A stretch of DNA of 64,000 nucleotides from contig NZ_JAWLVI010000004.1 of NCBI RefSeq assembly GCF_033100795.1, forward strand, positions 186,001 through 250,000, read 5' to 3'. A program made the translations under genes and the position numbers. How positions within the stretch are numbered: the stretch's first letter is position 1; the number at the start of each line of letters is the position of its first letter. Source of the stretch: Pseudothioclava sp033100795 (GTDB lineage Bacteria; Pseudomonadota; Alphaproteobacteria; Rhodobacterales; Rhodobacteraceae). The notes beneath the pieces were generated by a model that was given only the letters and a program-made list of their open reading frames with translations, searched no databases and was not told the origin of the DNA. Below are positions 23,030 to 32,288 of the stretch, piece after piece.

Positions 23030-25117
23030 GTGACTGGTGGACATTTCGGAAAAATCAGCATTCTGGCCGTGATGGCGGGGCTTGGTCTGGCGGCAAGCGC
23101 ATCGTCCGAGCCGACCACCGGCTATTCCTTCGGCAGCTTCGGCGCCCCGGGCCTGATCGACATGCCAACAGCCGAAACCCGCCCCGCCGGCGAGTTTTCC
23201 GCAACCGTCGCCGCACGGCAGGGTGACAGCCGCGCCGCGTTCAACTTCCAGATCGCGCCGAGCCTGTCGGGCACGCTGCGATTCTCGGAGAGCGAGGATC
23301 TGGGCACGGGCGGCAGCAAACTCAAGGACCGCAGCTTCGACCTGCACTGGCAAGTGTTCGAAGAGGCTGGCTGGCGCCCCGCGATCGCATTGGGCCTGCG
23401 TGACATTGTGGGCGACAGCGGCCAAAGCAGCGAATACCTTGTGGCGACGAAAACCTTGACCCCCCGCCTGCGCGCCAGCGTCGGGCTTGGCTGGGGGCGG
23501 CTTGGTTCTGAGGGCGGTTCGGGCGGCACCCGCCCTGCCCCGTCGGGCGATGGCGGCTTTAACGCGGATCAGTGGTTCCGTGGCCCTGTGGCGCCCTTCG
23601 CGGGGCTTTCTTTTGCGGCGAATGACCGCCTGACGCTCAAGGCCGAGATCAGTTCGGACGCCTACACGACCGAGGTTGGCAACGGGTTCGAACGGAAAAC
23701 CTCGCTCAATTTCGGCGCGGATTACAAGGTAAACAAGGCGGTTTCGCTTGGCGCCTATCTACTGCACGGCTCTGAAATCGGGCTTCAGGCAACCATCGCG
23801 ATGGACCCGCGTGACCCGCCGGCGCCCTCGGGTCTGGAGAAGGCGCCGCTGCCAGTGCGCCCGCGTGCCGCCGCAGCAAGCGGCTGGTCGGGCGCATGGA
23901 GCGCCGATCCGACCGCCCGCCCCGCGATCCAGAAGGCGCTAGGCGACGCGCTGAAATCCGACGGCCAGATCCTTGAGGCGATGAAGCTGACCACGACCGG
24001 CGTCGAAATTCGTCTGCGCAACGAAACCTATAACGCGCGCCCGCAGGCGATCGGCCATGCCGCGCGGATGCTGACCCGCGCGATGCCCGCCAGCGTCGAG
24101 AATTTCACCATCACACTGGTCGAAAAGGGTATGCCGGTTTCCTCGACCCGACTGCGCCGCTCGGACATCGAGGCGATGGAGAACGGTCCCGCGCATGAGT
24201 TGCTGGCGCGCACTGAAATCACCGAGGCGGGCCTTGGCAGTGACGGGTTCACAGCTGCCACGGCAGTTTATCCGCGCGTCAAATACGCCTTCTCACCCTA
24301 TCTGGAGCTGTCCAGCCACGAGCCCGGCCAATCGCTGCGCGCCGACGCGGGGCTTCAGGCGAAGGCCCAGATCGAGCTGACGCCGGGGCTATTGCTCTCG
24401 GGGACAGTGCGTCAGAAGCTTGTCGGCAACATCGCGGATGGCAGCTATAGCGCGTCGGGCACCTCGCCCGCGATCGTGCGCTCGGACATCAACACCTACA
24501 AATCGAACTCGGATCTGGCGGTGCAGAACCTGACGCTGGCCTGGTATGCCCGCCCGGCCGAGAACCTCTATTCGCGCGTGACGGTCGGCTATCTGGAACG
24601 CATGTATGGCGGTATCTCGGGTGAGTTGCTGTGGAAGCCCGTCGACTCGCGCCTCGCCCTTGGCGCCGAGATCGACTATGTGAAAAAGCGCGATTACGAG
24701 CAGCATTTCTCGTTTGCCGATTACGAAACCGTCAGCGGGCACCTGTCGGCCTATTACGATTTTGGTGAAGGCATCACCGGCCAGCTTGATCTGGGCCGCT
24801 ACCTTGCCGAAGACTGGGGCGCGACCATCGCGGTCGATCGCGAACTGGCAAACGGCTGGAAGGTCGGCGCCTTTGCGACGCTCACCGATATGTCTTCGGC
24901 CGAGTTCGGCAACGGCGCGTTTGACAAGGGCATCCGCCTCTCGATCCCGCTGAGCTGGGCCATCGGGCAACCGTCTCTGGCCACCTTCAACCAGACGCTG
25001 CGGCCCTACTCGGGCGACGGCGGCGCGCGGGTCGACGTAGACGGGCGGCTTTACGACACCATCCGCTCGGGCCATATCGGCGAGCTTTACCAGAACTGGG
25101 GGCGCGTGTGGCGATGA
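23030..25117 (+). CDS. yjbH: YjbH-family outer-membrane exopolysaccharide export protein
   Basis: 695 residues. The signal peptide (about 1-27) is followed by FGSFGAPGLIDMPTAETRPAGEF, the YjbH hallmark of a large outer-membrane beta-barrel lipid/EPS factor. A middle periplasmic insert (about 290-400) and a second barrel half with alternating aromatic strands (EIDYVKKRDYEQHFSFADYE, AYYDFGEGITGQLDLGRYLAEDWG) end in WGRVWR. The GTG start at 23030 follows GGGGGTG; an ATG at 23072 is an alternative. The downstream yjbF overlaps by 4 bases. It acts in polysaccharide secretion; the polymer is unknown. Confidence 0.85.
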   Translation: MTGGHFGKISILAVMAGLGLAASASSEPTTGYSFGSFGAPGLIDMPTAETRPAGEFSATVAARQGDSRAAFNFQIAPSLSGTLRFSESEDLGTGGSKLKDRSFDLHWQVFEEAGWRPAIALGLRDIVGDSGQSSEYLVATKTLTPRLRASVGLGWGRLGSEGGSGGTRPAPSGDGGFNADQWFRGPVAPFAGLSFAANDRLTLKAEISSDAYTTEVGNGFERKTSLNFGADYKVNKAVSLGAYLLHGSEIGLQATIAMDPRDPPAPSGLEKAPLPVRPRAAAASGWSGAWSADPTARPAIQKALGDALKSDGQILEAMKLTTTGVEIRLRNETYNARPQAIGHAARMLTRAMPASVENFTITLVEKGMPVSSTRLRRSDIEAMENGPAHELLARTEITEAGLGSDGFTAATAVYPRVKYAFSPYLELSSHEPGQSLRADAGLQAKAQIELTPGLLLSGTVRQKLVGNIADGSYSASGTSPAIVRSDINTYKSNSDLAVQNLTLAWYARPAENLYSRVTVGYLERMYGGISGELLWKPVDSRLALGAEIDYVKKRDYEQHFSFADYETVSGHLSAYYDFGEGITGQLDLGRYLAEDWGATIAVDRELANGWKVGAFATLTDMSSAEFGNGAFDKGIRLSIPLSWAIGQPSLATFNQTLRPYSGDGGARVDVDGRLYDTIRSGHIGELYQNWGRVWR

Positions 25118-25788
25118 GCCGCGCGCTCGCTCTGGCCGCCCTGACGGCGCTCTCGCTGGCGGCGTGCAGCCGTGACAGCGCCGAGATCGGCGCGAAATCC
25201 GGCGCCGGCCCGGCCAAGGGAACGCTGTCCAGGATGCTGCCCTTTGGCAAGCCGACACCTGCTCAACCCGCCAGCGCTGAGCAGATCGCGGCATCCGCGC
25301 TGCAATCCATCGAGGGGCCGGTGCTGCTGGCGCAGTTCGATAATGGCGCAACGGTTATCTTTGCCGAACGCGGGCGCAATGGCGAGATGCGGACCTATCT
25401 TTCGCCCGACGGACGCTCGCTATCTCTGCGGGGCGGGATGATTGCCGCAACACGCGGTTTCGGGCGCGACGTTATGTCCTCCGACGCCACCCAAAGCGCG
25501 GCTCTTGTCAGCGCGCGGCAAGGCGGCACCGTGCCCCGCGTTCAGTATTATCTTGACGGCGACGGGCGCGAGCGCCCCTATCCGATGACCTGCACAATCA
25601 CGCCCACTGAGCCTGTCACCCAAGGCACAGGCGACCAAAGCCTGACCGTTACGCCGGTGACAGAGCTTTGCGAACCAGCCCAGGCCCAGAACAGCTATAT
25701 GGTGAACGAGGCGGGCCAGATCATCGCATCGCGCCAGTGGATCGGGCCGCGCATGGGCTATCTGACGATCACGGCTTTGCGCGACTAA
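25114..25788 (+). CDS. yjbF: YjbF-family lipoprotein
   Basis: 224 residues with a lipoprotein signal (LTALSLAACSRDS; lipobox Cys at about residue 18). The YjbF domain follows: GPVLLAQFDNGATVIFAERGRNGEMRTYLSPDGRSLSLRGGMIAATRGFGRDVMSS, ending SRQWIGPRMGYLTITAL. The ATG overlaps the yjbH stop (ATGA), indicating coupling. YjbF partners YjbH in exopolysaccharide export; other yjb genes (yjbE, yjbG) are not here. Confidence 0.85.
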   Translation: MSRALALAALTALSLAACSRDSAEIGAKSGAGPAKGTLSRMLPFGKPTPAQPASAEQIAASALQSIEGPVLLAQFDNGATVIFAERGRNGEMRTYLSPDGRSLSLRGGMIAATRGFGRDVMSSDATQSAALVSARQGGTVPRVQYYLDGDGRERPYPMTCTITPTEPVTQGTGDQSLTVTPVTELCEPAQAQNSYMVNEAGQIIASRQWIGPRMGYLTITALRD

Positions 25789-25822
25789 GACCCGCGTGCC
25801 TCTCTTTCATACACAAAGAAAA

Positions 25823-25857
25823 AGACCGGAAAGCAAACGCTTTCCGGTCTCTTTTTT
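25823..25857. terminator. Strong terminator after yjbF
   Basis: Twelve-base perfect stem (AGACCGGAAAGC / GCTTTCCGGTCT) with AAAC loop and CTTTTTT tail. It also has A-runs upstream, so it can serve the convergent small gene. Confidence 0.92.
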
Positions 25858-25876
25858 CGGCGTATGCCGCTTCGAA

Positions 25877-26065
25877 TTAGTTGTTCGAAGCAACGATCGC
25901 GATGCCTGCCAGCAGCAGAGCCGGGATCAGCAGGCCAGCGTTCGACGACGAAGCGCCTTCAGCAACGATCGGCTCTTCAGCGACGACCGGGGCTTCGTAG
26001 CCGCCAGCGAAAGCGGTGGTAGCGGTGAGGCCGAGGGCCAGAGCAACAGTAGCGAGTTTTTTCAT
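25877..26065 (-). CDS. Small exported protein (62 aa) with C-terminal membrane segment
   Basis: MKKLATVALALGLTATTAFA is a clean Sec signal peptide; the mature part is short and acidic (GGYEAPVVAEEPIVAEGASSS) and ends in a hydrophobic stretch LLIPALLLAGIAIVASNN. Small proteins of this layout are frequent next to polysaccharide genes in Rhodobacteraceae, but the function is unknown. AT-rich upstream sequence with GGAGATTACT-like RBS (reverse strand) supports the start. Confidence 0.7.
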   Translation of the reverse strand: MKKLATVALALGLTATTAFAGGYEAPVVAEEPIVAEGASSSNAGLLIPALLLAGIAIVASNN

Positions 26066-26391
26066 AGTAATCTCCGTCATTACTTTTTAAGTGCGGCCTT
26101 GTTCGGCAGCATCGCGGTGACACTCGCATAACGTCGCGCAATTGCAAAGAGCGAATCTGAGAGCAACCACTCACCCCGCCACAACTGTTGCAGTTTAGCA
26201 CGGGTCTATAAATAAAGGCCGATGGGCGCCCCTCCCGCGCCCCCGGCACGAGGCCCGATTCAAACACAGATTGCATCACTGGATGAAAATCTGGGCCACG
26301 CCGAACGCTCGATACTTGCCGGAAGGGGCATATCTGCTAGACCCTAACGGAAAGCCCGGCGATCTCGTTTCGGGCAGCAAGAGGATACGTC
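26066..26391. other. 326-bp divergent intergenic region, small exported gene / ugd
   Basis: No gene seen. It must hold the promoters for the leftward small gene and rightward ugd. AAGAGGA at 26380 is the likely ugd ribosome binding site. Confidence 0.5.
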
Positions 26392-27717
26392 ATGAAGATC
26401 GTGATGATTGGCACAGGGTATGTCGGGTTGGTTTCCGGCGTCTGTTTTTCGGATTTCGGCCACGAGGTGATTTGCGTCGATAAAGACCCGCGCAAGATCG
26501 AGATGCTCGAGGCGGGAAAAGTGCCGATCTACGAGCCGGGACTTGACGATCTGATGGCGAAAAACGTCGAAGCGGGGCGGCTGAGCTTTACCGGCGATCT
26601 GAAAGCGGCAGTGGCCGGTGCGGATGCGATCTTCATCGCCGTCGGCACCCCCACGCGGCGCGGCGATGGCCACGCGGATCTGTCCTACGTCATGGCCGCC
26701 GCGCGCGAAATCGGCGAGGCGATGACCGGCTATGCCGTCGTTGTCACGAAATCCACCGTTCCGGTCGGCACCAATCGTCAGGTCAAGCAAGAGATCCGCA
26801 AAGTTCGCCCCGATCTTGACTTCGATGTCGCCTCGAACCCCGAATTCCTGCGCGAAGGCGCGGCGATCGACGATTTCATGCGCCCCGACCGTGTTGTCGT
26901 CGGCGTCACCTCGGAGCGCGCCGAAGAGGTCATGGGCGAGGTCTACCGCCCCCTTTTCCTGCGCGAATTCCCGATCCTCTACACCGATCTGGAAACCGCC
27001 GAGATGATCAAATACGCCGCCAATGCCTTTCTGGCGACCAAGATCACCTTCATCAACGAAATCGCGCGGCTGTGCGAAAAGGTCGGCGCGGATGTGAAGC
27101 AGGTCTCGCGCGGAATGGGGCTTGATGGCCGGATCGGCAACAAGTTCCTGCACGCGGGGCCGGGCTATGGCGGGTCTTGCTTCCCGAAAGACACCATCGC
27201 GCTGGCGCGGATCGGGCAGGATTATGCCTCTCCGATGGAGATCGTTGAAACCGTGATCCGCGTGAATGACGAGGTCAAGCGACGCATGGTCGATAAGGTG
27301 GTCGATCTGTGTGACGGCTCGGTCAACGGCAAGACCATCGCGGTTCTGGGCGTGACCTTCAAACCCAATACCGACGACATGCGCGAGGCGCCCTCACTGA
27401 CCATCGTGCCTGCGCTGGTCGGCAATGGTGCAAAGGTGCGCGTGGTGGACCCGCAGGGCCAGCGCGAGGGCGAGCATCTGCTGCCGGGCGTGCATTGGGT
27501 GGATGATCCCTACAAAGCCGCGCAGAACGCCGATTGCGTGGTGCTGTTGACCGAGTGGAACGAGTTCCGCGGCCTCGACCTGAAGAAACTGGCGAAGAAG
27601 ATGACAACCCCGCGCATGGCCGACCTGCGCAACATCTACAGCCCGAAAGACGCCAAGCGCACAGGCTTTGAGGGCTACGCCTGCATCGGGCGCAAAGGCA
27701 TCGGCGCAGCGGACTAA
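26392..27717 (+). CDS. ugd: UDP-glucose 6-dehydrogenase
   Basis: 441 residues. Oxidises UDP-glucose to UDP-glucuronate with NAD. Rossmann motif GTGYVGLVSG (7-16), IFIAVGTPTRRGDGHADLSYV, KSTVPVGTNR, NPEFLREGAAIDDF, substrate loop and catalytic Cys263 in GGSCFPKDT, and C-terminal LGVTFKPNTDDMREAPS. Normal length. Next to yjbHF it plausibly supplies UDP-glucuronate for the exopolysaccharide. Confidence 0.96.
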   Translation: MKIVMIGTGYVGLVSGVCFSDFGHEVICVDKDPRKIEMLEAGKVPIYEPGLDDLMAKNVEAGRLSFTGDLKAAVAGADAIFIAVGTPTRRGDGHADLSYVMAAAREIGEAMTGYAVVVTKSTVPVGTNRQVKQEIRKVRPDLDFDVASNPEFLREGAAIDDFMRPDRVVVGVTSERAEEVMGEVYRPLFLREFPILYTDLETAEMIKYAANAFLATKITFINEIARLCEKVGADVKQVSRGMGLDGRIGNKFLHAGPGYGGSCFPKDTIALARIGQDYASPMEIVETVIRVNDEVKRRMVDKVVDLCDGSVNGKTIAVLGVTFKPNTDDMREAPSLTIVPALVGNGAKVRVVDPQGQREGEHLLPGVHWVDDPYKAAQNADCVVLLTEWNEFRGLDLKKLAKKMTTPRMADLRNIYSPKDAKRTGFEGYACIGRKGIGAAD

Positions 27718-27767
27718 GGGGCTTTGCCCCTTACGCTCCAAGGGGGTTCGATGCCCCCTTGGAGCGT
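27716..27767. terminator. Tandem hairpins between ugd and znuB
   Basis: First AAGGGGC-TTT-GCCCCTT (27716-27732), overlapping the ugd stop; then a 14-bp perfect stem ACGCTCCAAGGGGG / CCCCCTTGGAGCGT with loop TTCGATG (27733-27767). The GGGGGTTCGATGCCCCC tip recurs at 46524-46540. They separate the convergent ugd and znuB. Confidence 0.75.
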
Positions 27768-27775
27768 TCGCTCGC

Positions 27776-28561
27776 TCAGTGCGCGCGCCTCAGAAACAGC
27801 GACACCACAAACAGAACCGCCGCCGCCGCGACAATCGACGGCCCTGCGGGCGTGTCGAAATTCAGCGATGCGCCCAGGCCACCAAGGACGGAAACCCCGC
27901 CTGCGACAATCGCCCCCACGGCCATCGCCTCGGGGGTGCGCGCCACCTGCCGCGCGGCAGCCGCCGGAATGATCAGCAAGGCCGCAATCAGCAGCGCGCC
28001 GACAATCTTGATCGACACCGCCACCGTCAAAGCCAGCGCAAGGGTCAGCGCCAACCGCTCGGCCCTCGGATTGATGCCGGACGCCTGCGCCAACTCCTCG
28101 TTCAGCGTTGCTGTCAAAAGCCCCTGCCAGCGCCAGACCAGCAGCCCCGCCACCACCAGCGCGCCTGCCCAGACAATTGCCAGATCGGCACGGCTCACCG
28201 CCAGAATGTCGCCGAACAGCCACGCGCTCAGATCGACCCGCAGCCCCGACTGGAGGGACGCCGCCACAAGCCCGAAGGCCAGCGCGGAATGGGCCAGAAC
28301 GCCAAGCACCGTATCCATCGCATGACCCCGCCCCGACAGGCTTGCCACCGTCAGCGCCATCCCCAAGGCCACGGCCAGCGTCCCCGCATAGACCGAAATC
28401 CCGAAGGCAAAACTGAGCGCGATGCCAAAAATCGCCGCATGCGCCGTCGCATCCCCGAAATAGGCCATCCTCCGCCAGACAACGAAGGCGCCCAATGGCC
28501 CCGTCGCAAAGGTCAGGCCGATCCCGGCCAGTGCCGCGCGCATCAGATAATCGTCAAACAT
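27776..28561 (-). CDS. znuB: Zinc ABC transporter permease
   Basis: 261-residue ABC-3 permease with about 7-8 membrane segments. VVWRRMAYFGDATAHAAIFGIALSF (about 27-51) is the conserved EAA-like/metal-permease region, and a late GALLIAALLIIPAAAARQ is typical. The start at 28561 lies inside the last 8 bases of znuC, so the two are translationally coupled. Imports Zn2+ with ZnuA and ZnuC under Zur control. Confidence 0.93.
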   Translation of the reverse strand: MFDDYLMRAALAGIGLTFATGPLGAFVVWRRMAYFGDATAHAAIFGIALSFAFGISVYAGTLAVALGMALTVASLSGRGHAMDTVLGVLAHSALAFGLVAASLQSGLRVDLSAWLFGDILAVSRADLAIVWAGALVVAGLLVWRWQGLLTATLNEELAQASGINPRAERLALTLALALTVAVSIKIVGALLIAALLIIPAAAARQVARTPEAMAVGAIVAGGVSVLGGLGASLNFDTPAGPSIVAAAAVLFVVSLFLRRAH

Positions 28562-29315
28562 GGTCGTGCTCGCCTTCATGTTCATGCGTGCAACTTGCGT
28601 TGCCCTCGTGGGCGTGGTCGTGCTCGTGCCGATACAGCGCAAACGCGCCCCCCGTCCCCAGCCCGAAGAGCGCACGATACTCGGGTGCTTCGGAAACCAC
28701 CTGCGGTGTGCCTTCGCAACAGACATGACCGTTCAGACAGATCACCCGATCCGACGTCGCCATCACCACATGCAGATCGTGGCTCACCATCAGAACCGCC
28801 GCGCCGGTTTCGCGCCGCAACTCCTCGACCAGCCGGTAAAAGGCCGCCGTGCCGGGTTGGTCCAACCCCTGTGTCGCCTCATCCAGGATCAGCACATGCG
28901 GCCGCATCAAGAGCGCCCTCGCCAGCAAAACGCGCTGCAACTGACCGCCGGACAGCCGCGCCAACTGCCGCGGCCCCAGCCCCGCGACGCCCGTCCGCTC
29001 CAGCGCGTGTTCGGCCTCAGCATCGCTGACCCGCTTGGGCAGCGACAGAAAGCGGCGCACGGTGATCGGAAGGCTCGCGTCAATATGGAGCTTTTGCGGC
29101 ACATAGCCGATCCGCAGCCCCGCCCTGCGCGTGACATGCCCCGCAGCGGCAGGTTCCAGCCCGATCAACGCGCGGATCAGCGTCGACTTGCCAGAGCCGT
29201 TCGGCCCGACGATCGTCACGATCTCGGCAGGCTCCAGCGCGAAATTCACATGCGACAGAACACGGGTCTCGCCATAGCCCACCGCAAGATCGCGGGTCGA
29301 AATCAGGGTGCTCAT
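28554..29315 (-). CDS. znuC: Zinc ABC transporter ATPase
   Basis: 253 residues. Walker A GPNGSGKST (about 38-46), signature LSGGQLQRVLLARAL, Walker B VLILDEATQGLD, switch His in SHDLH. The C-terminal tail is rich in His and acidic residues (HEHDHAHEGN, THEHEGEHDH), a frequent feature of ZnuC proteins, perhaps metal buffering. The start overlaps the zur stop by 4 bases. Operon zur-znuC-znuB. Confidence 0.93.
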   Translation of the reverse strand: MSTLISTRDLAVGYGETRVLSHVNFALEPAEIVTIVGPNGSGKSTLIRALIGLEPAAAGHVTRRAGLRIGYVPQKLHIDASLPITVRRFLSLPKRVSDAEAEHALERTGVAGLGPRQLARLSGGQLQRVLLARALLMRPHVLILDEATQGLDQPGTAAFYRLVEELRRETGAAVLMVSHDLHVVMATSDRVICLNGHVCCEGTPQVVSEAPEYRALFGLGTGGAFALYRHEHDHAHEGNASCTHEHEGEHDHV

Positions 29316-29809
29316 TCGTTCAGCACCTTTGCGCAGGCGGGGCAAAGGCCAAGCGCCTCGATATTGGCGCGTTCCACGCGGAAACCTGCTACTTCCGCCG
29401 CATCATCAAGGGCCGCACGCACTCCTTGCCCTTCAGCCTCGGCCACAGCATTGCAGGCGCGGCAAATCAGGAAAACCGGCGCGTGATCCTCGCCCGGGTG
29501 CATACAGGCAGCAAAGGCATTCAAACGGCGCACCTTATGCGCAAGCCCATGATCTACAAGGAATTCCAGCGCCCGGTAAGCCACCGGCGGCTGGCTGCCA
29601 AAGCCCCCTTCCGCCAATTTTTCCAGAACCTCGTAGGCGCCCATCGCACGGTGCTCTTCCAGCAAAATCTCCAAGGCGCGTCGCCTGACCGGCGTCAGCC
29701 GCGCACCTGCGCGCGTGGCCACCTCTTCGGCGCGCGCCAGCGTGTCGCGCAGGCAGCAACCATGGTCGTGGCGTTCAAAGGCCAATGTTGGATCAGGGGG
29801 GCTTTGCAT
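29312..29809 (-). CDS. zur: Zinc uptake regulator, Fur family
   Basis: 165 residues. N-terminal winged helix (about 35-95; LTPVRRRALEILLEEHRAMGAYEVLEKL, PPVAYRALEFLVDHGLAHKV) and C-terminal metal/dimer domain with structural-zinc pairs CRAC (about 116-119) and CPAC (about 157-160). Represses znu genes when zinc is sufficient. First gene of the leftward zur-znuCB operon, so it is autoregulated through the boxes at its 5' end. Confidence 0.92.
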   Translation of the reverse strand: MQSPPDPTLAFERHDHGCCLRDTLARAEEVATRAGARLTPVRRRALEILLEEHRAMGAYEVLEKLAEGGFGSQPPVAYRALEFLVDHGLAHKVRRLNAFAACMHPGEDHAPVFLICRACNAVAEAEGQGVRAALDDAAEVAGFRVERANIEALGLCPACAKVLNE

Positions 29810-29850
29810 GTTACGTTATCACATTTCGCTTGACGTGTTACGATATAACA
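29809..29850. promoter_or_regulatory. Two Zur boxes between zur and znuA
   Basis: Two related palindromic elements, TGTTACGTTATCACA (29809-29823) and TGTTACGATATAACA (29836-29850), spaced 27 bases apart in the AT-rich divergent promoter. The second has perfect TGTTA/TAACA arms. The first touches the zur start codon, giving tight autorepression. Confidence 0.7.
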
Positions 29851-29883
29851 TACAAAAGTCACCTCCGATGTTCAAGCTGTTCG

Positions 29884-30801
29884 ATGGAGGCTCTTTTGCA
29901 CCGTATCCCCCTGACCTTGCCGCTTTTGGCGCTCCCCCTCGCGGCACAGGCCGAAGCCCCGCATGTTGTGACAGACCTGCCCGCCGTGCATTCGCTGGTC
30001 TCGCAGGTCATGGGTGAATTAGGGGCGCCGGAGCTTCTTCTTGGCGCAGGGGCAAGCGCCCATAGCTATCAGTTGCGCCCGTCACAGGCACGTTCGCTGC
30101 AGTCTGCTGATCTGGTCTTCTGGATCGGGCCGGAAATGACCCCGTGGCTGGAGCGGACACTCAATAGCCTTGGCGAAGGCGCCACGCAGGTCGCCCTGAT
30201 CGACAGAGAGGGAACAACCTTGCGCGAATTTGCCGAGGAAGAGGACGAGCACCACGAAGAGGACGAGCACGATCACGGCACTATCGACCCGCACGCCTGG
30301 CTGGACCCGACGAACGCGCAACACTGGCTTGGGGTGATCGCCGGGGCGCTGTCGCAGCAAGACCCCGAAAACCGTCCTACCTATGAGGTCAACGCACAAA
30401 AGGCCGCCGCCGCCATTGCCGCGCTGGACGCGCAACTGACCGCCGATCTGGCAATGGCGCAGGATACCCCTTTCATCGTGTTTCACGACGCTTATGGTTA
30501 TTTCACCAGCCATTTCGGCCTGCAGAACGCCGGATCGGTCGCGCTTGGCGATGCTGCCGCACCGGGGGTCGCGCGGATTTCTGCACTGCGCCAGACGCTT
30601 GAGGACAGCGGCGCAGCCTGCGCCTTTCCAGAGGCGCAGCACGACCCCAAGCAGATGGAGCTTCTGATCGAGGGGACATCGGTCCGGCTTGGCGGCGCGC
30701 TGGACCCATCGGGGTCGTCACTGGAACCCGGCCCTGCTCTTTATGGCCAATTGCTGGAAAAGATGAGCGAAACCCTGATCGCCTGCCTTTCCGCCCGATA
30801 A
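29884..30801 (+). CDS. znuA: Zinc ABC transporter periplasmic binding protein
   Basis: 305 residues from the ATG at 29884, with signal peptide (LTLPLLALPLAAQA). Zinc ligands are visible: VHSLVSQV, GASAHSYQLRPS, DPHAWLDP and FHDAYGY. A His/Asp/Glu-rich loop (EEEDEHHEEDEHDHG, about 117-131) is typical of ZnuA. A TTG at 29896 has a better placed GGAGG and may be the true start, giving 301 residues. Divergent from zur-znuCB and sharing the Zur boxes. Confidence 0.92.
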   Translation: MEALLHRIPLTLPLLALPLAAQAEAPHVVTDLPAVHSLVSQVMGELGAPELLLGAGASAHSYQLRPSQARSLQSADLVFWIGPEMTPWLERTLNSLGEGATQVALIDREGTTLREFAEEEDEHHEEDEHDHGTIDPHAWLDPTNAQHWLGVIAGALSQQDPENRPTYEVNAQKAAAAIAALDAQLTADLAMAQDTPFIVFHDAYGYFTSHFGLQNAGSVALGDAAAPGVARISALRQTLEDSGAACAFPEAQHDPKQMELLIEGTSVRLGGALDPSGSSLEPGPALYGQLLEKMSETLIACLSAR

Positions 30802-30804
30802 CAA

Positions 30805-30830
30805 AAAGCCCGCAGACGACTGCGGGCTTT
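30805..30830. terminator. Bidirectional terminator between znuA and trpB
   Basis: AAAGCCCGCA pairs with TGCGGGCTTT around a 6-base loop, with A-run before and TTTT after. Serves both convergent genes. Confidence 0.9.
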
Positions 30831-30849
30831 TCATTCATAAGCAGCGCGT

Positions 30850-32079
30850 TCAGGTGCGGATTTCCACGCCCAGATGCTTGGCCACGGTAAAGATGTCCTT
30901 GTCACCGCGCCCGGACAGGTTGACCACGATGATATGGTCTTTCGGCAAGGTCGGCGCGAGCTTCATCACATGGGCCAGCGCGTGCGAGCTTTCAAGCGCA
31001 GGGATAATCCCCTCGGTCCGGCAGCAGAACTGGAACGCCTCAAGCGCCTCGGCATCCGTAATAGAGACATATTGCGCGCGGCCCGTGTCATGCAGCCAGC
31101 TATGCTCGGGGCCGATACCGGGGTAATCAAGACCCGCCGAGATCGAGTGCCCCTCAAGGATCTGGCCGTCCTCGTCCTGCAACAGATAGGTGCGGTTGCC
31201 GTGCAGCACACCGGGGCGACCGCCGGTCAGGCTCGCGCAATGCTGCATCCGGTCATCAACCCCAAGGCCGCCCGCCTCAACGCCAACGATATTCACCGTC
31301 GGCTCATCCAGAAACTCGTGGAACAGCCCCATCGCGTTCGAGCCACCCCCGACAGCCGCCACGACGGTATCGGGCAAACGCCCCTCGCCCTCGTGCGTCT
31401 CAAGCTGCCAGCGGGTTTCCTTGCCGATGATCGACTGAAAATCGCGCACCATCGCCGGATAGGGCGCGGGGCCAGCGACCGTGCCGATGCAATAAAACGT
31501 GTCGCGCACATTGGTTACCCAATCACGCAGCGCGTCGTTCATCGCATCTTTCAGCGTGCCGCGACCCGAGGTTACCGGCACGACCTCGGCCCCCAGAAGC
31601 CGCATACGGAAGACGTTGGGCGCCTGACGCTCGACGTCGGTCGCGCCCATGTAGACGATGCATTGAAGGCCGAATTTCGCGCAAACCGTCGCGGTCGCCA
31701 CGCCATGCTGGCCCGCGCCCGTTTCTGCGATAATCCGGTTCTTGCCCATGCGCCGCGCAAGCAAAATCTGCCCCAGCACGTTGTTGATTTTATGCGCACC
31801 AGTGTGATTCAGCTCTTCGCGCTTAAGGTAAACCTTCGCGCCCCCCAGCTCTTCGGTCATGCGCGGCGCGAAATACAAAGGCGACGGACGGCCAACATAG
31901 TCGCGCCACAACAGCTCCATCTCGGCCCAGAAACTCGGGTCGGTTTTTGCGTGCTCATACTGCGCCTCAAGTTCGAGGATCAGCGGCATCAGCGTCTCCG
32001 ACACAAAGCGCCCGCCATGAATGCCAAAACGCCCCTTCTCGTCCGGCGCATTCATAAAGCTGTTGGGAAGATCGTCCAT
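30850..32079 (-). CDS. trpB: Tryptophan synthase beta chain
   Basis: 409 residues, pyridoxal-phosphate enzyme condensing indole and serine. The PLP lysine K97 lies in REELNHTGAHKINN, the phosphate-binding loop in GGGSNAMG (about 241-248), and ETGAGQHGVAT is conserved. Normal length. trpA is not in the window. trpF lies upstream on the same strand but is separated by a lipoprotein gene on the other strand, so trpB has its own promoter. Confidence 0.97.
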   Translation of the reverse strand: MDDLPNSFMNAPDEKGRFGIHGGRFVSETLMPLILELEAQYEHAKTDPSFWAEMELLWRDYVGRPSPLYFAPRMTEELGGAKVYLKREELNHTGAHKINNVLGQILLARRMGKNRIIAETGAGQHGVATATVCAKFGLQCIVYMGATDVERQAPNVFRMRLLGAEVVPVTSGRGTLKDAMNDALRDWVTNVRDTFYCIGTVAGPAPYPAMVRDFQSIIGKETRWQLETHEGEGRLPDTVVAAVGGGSNAMGLFHEFLDEPTVNIVGVEAGGLGVDDRMQHCASLTGGRPGVLHGNRTYLLQDEDGQILEGHSISAGLDYPGIGPEHSWLHDTGRAQYVSITDAEALEAFQFCCRTEGIIPALESSHALAHVMKLAPTLPKDHIIVVNLSGRGDKDIFTVAKHLGVEIRT

Positions 32080-32288
32080 CGTCAGTCCTCGCGCAAATTG
32101 TCCCCACCGCAGATAGCGCGATTACAGGGCTTGGTAAAGTTGGGCCAATATCTTCACTGAAAATATCCTTACGCGCAGAAAACGCAGGCATCCGGCTTGC
32201 GCGGACAAAATGCACCCATTAGCATATCAAATCACAATAAATACCCGCTCAGGGTGATTTTAACTCAATCCATTTCAGGAGCTTATCC

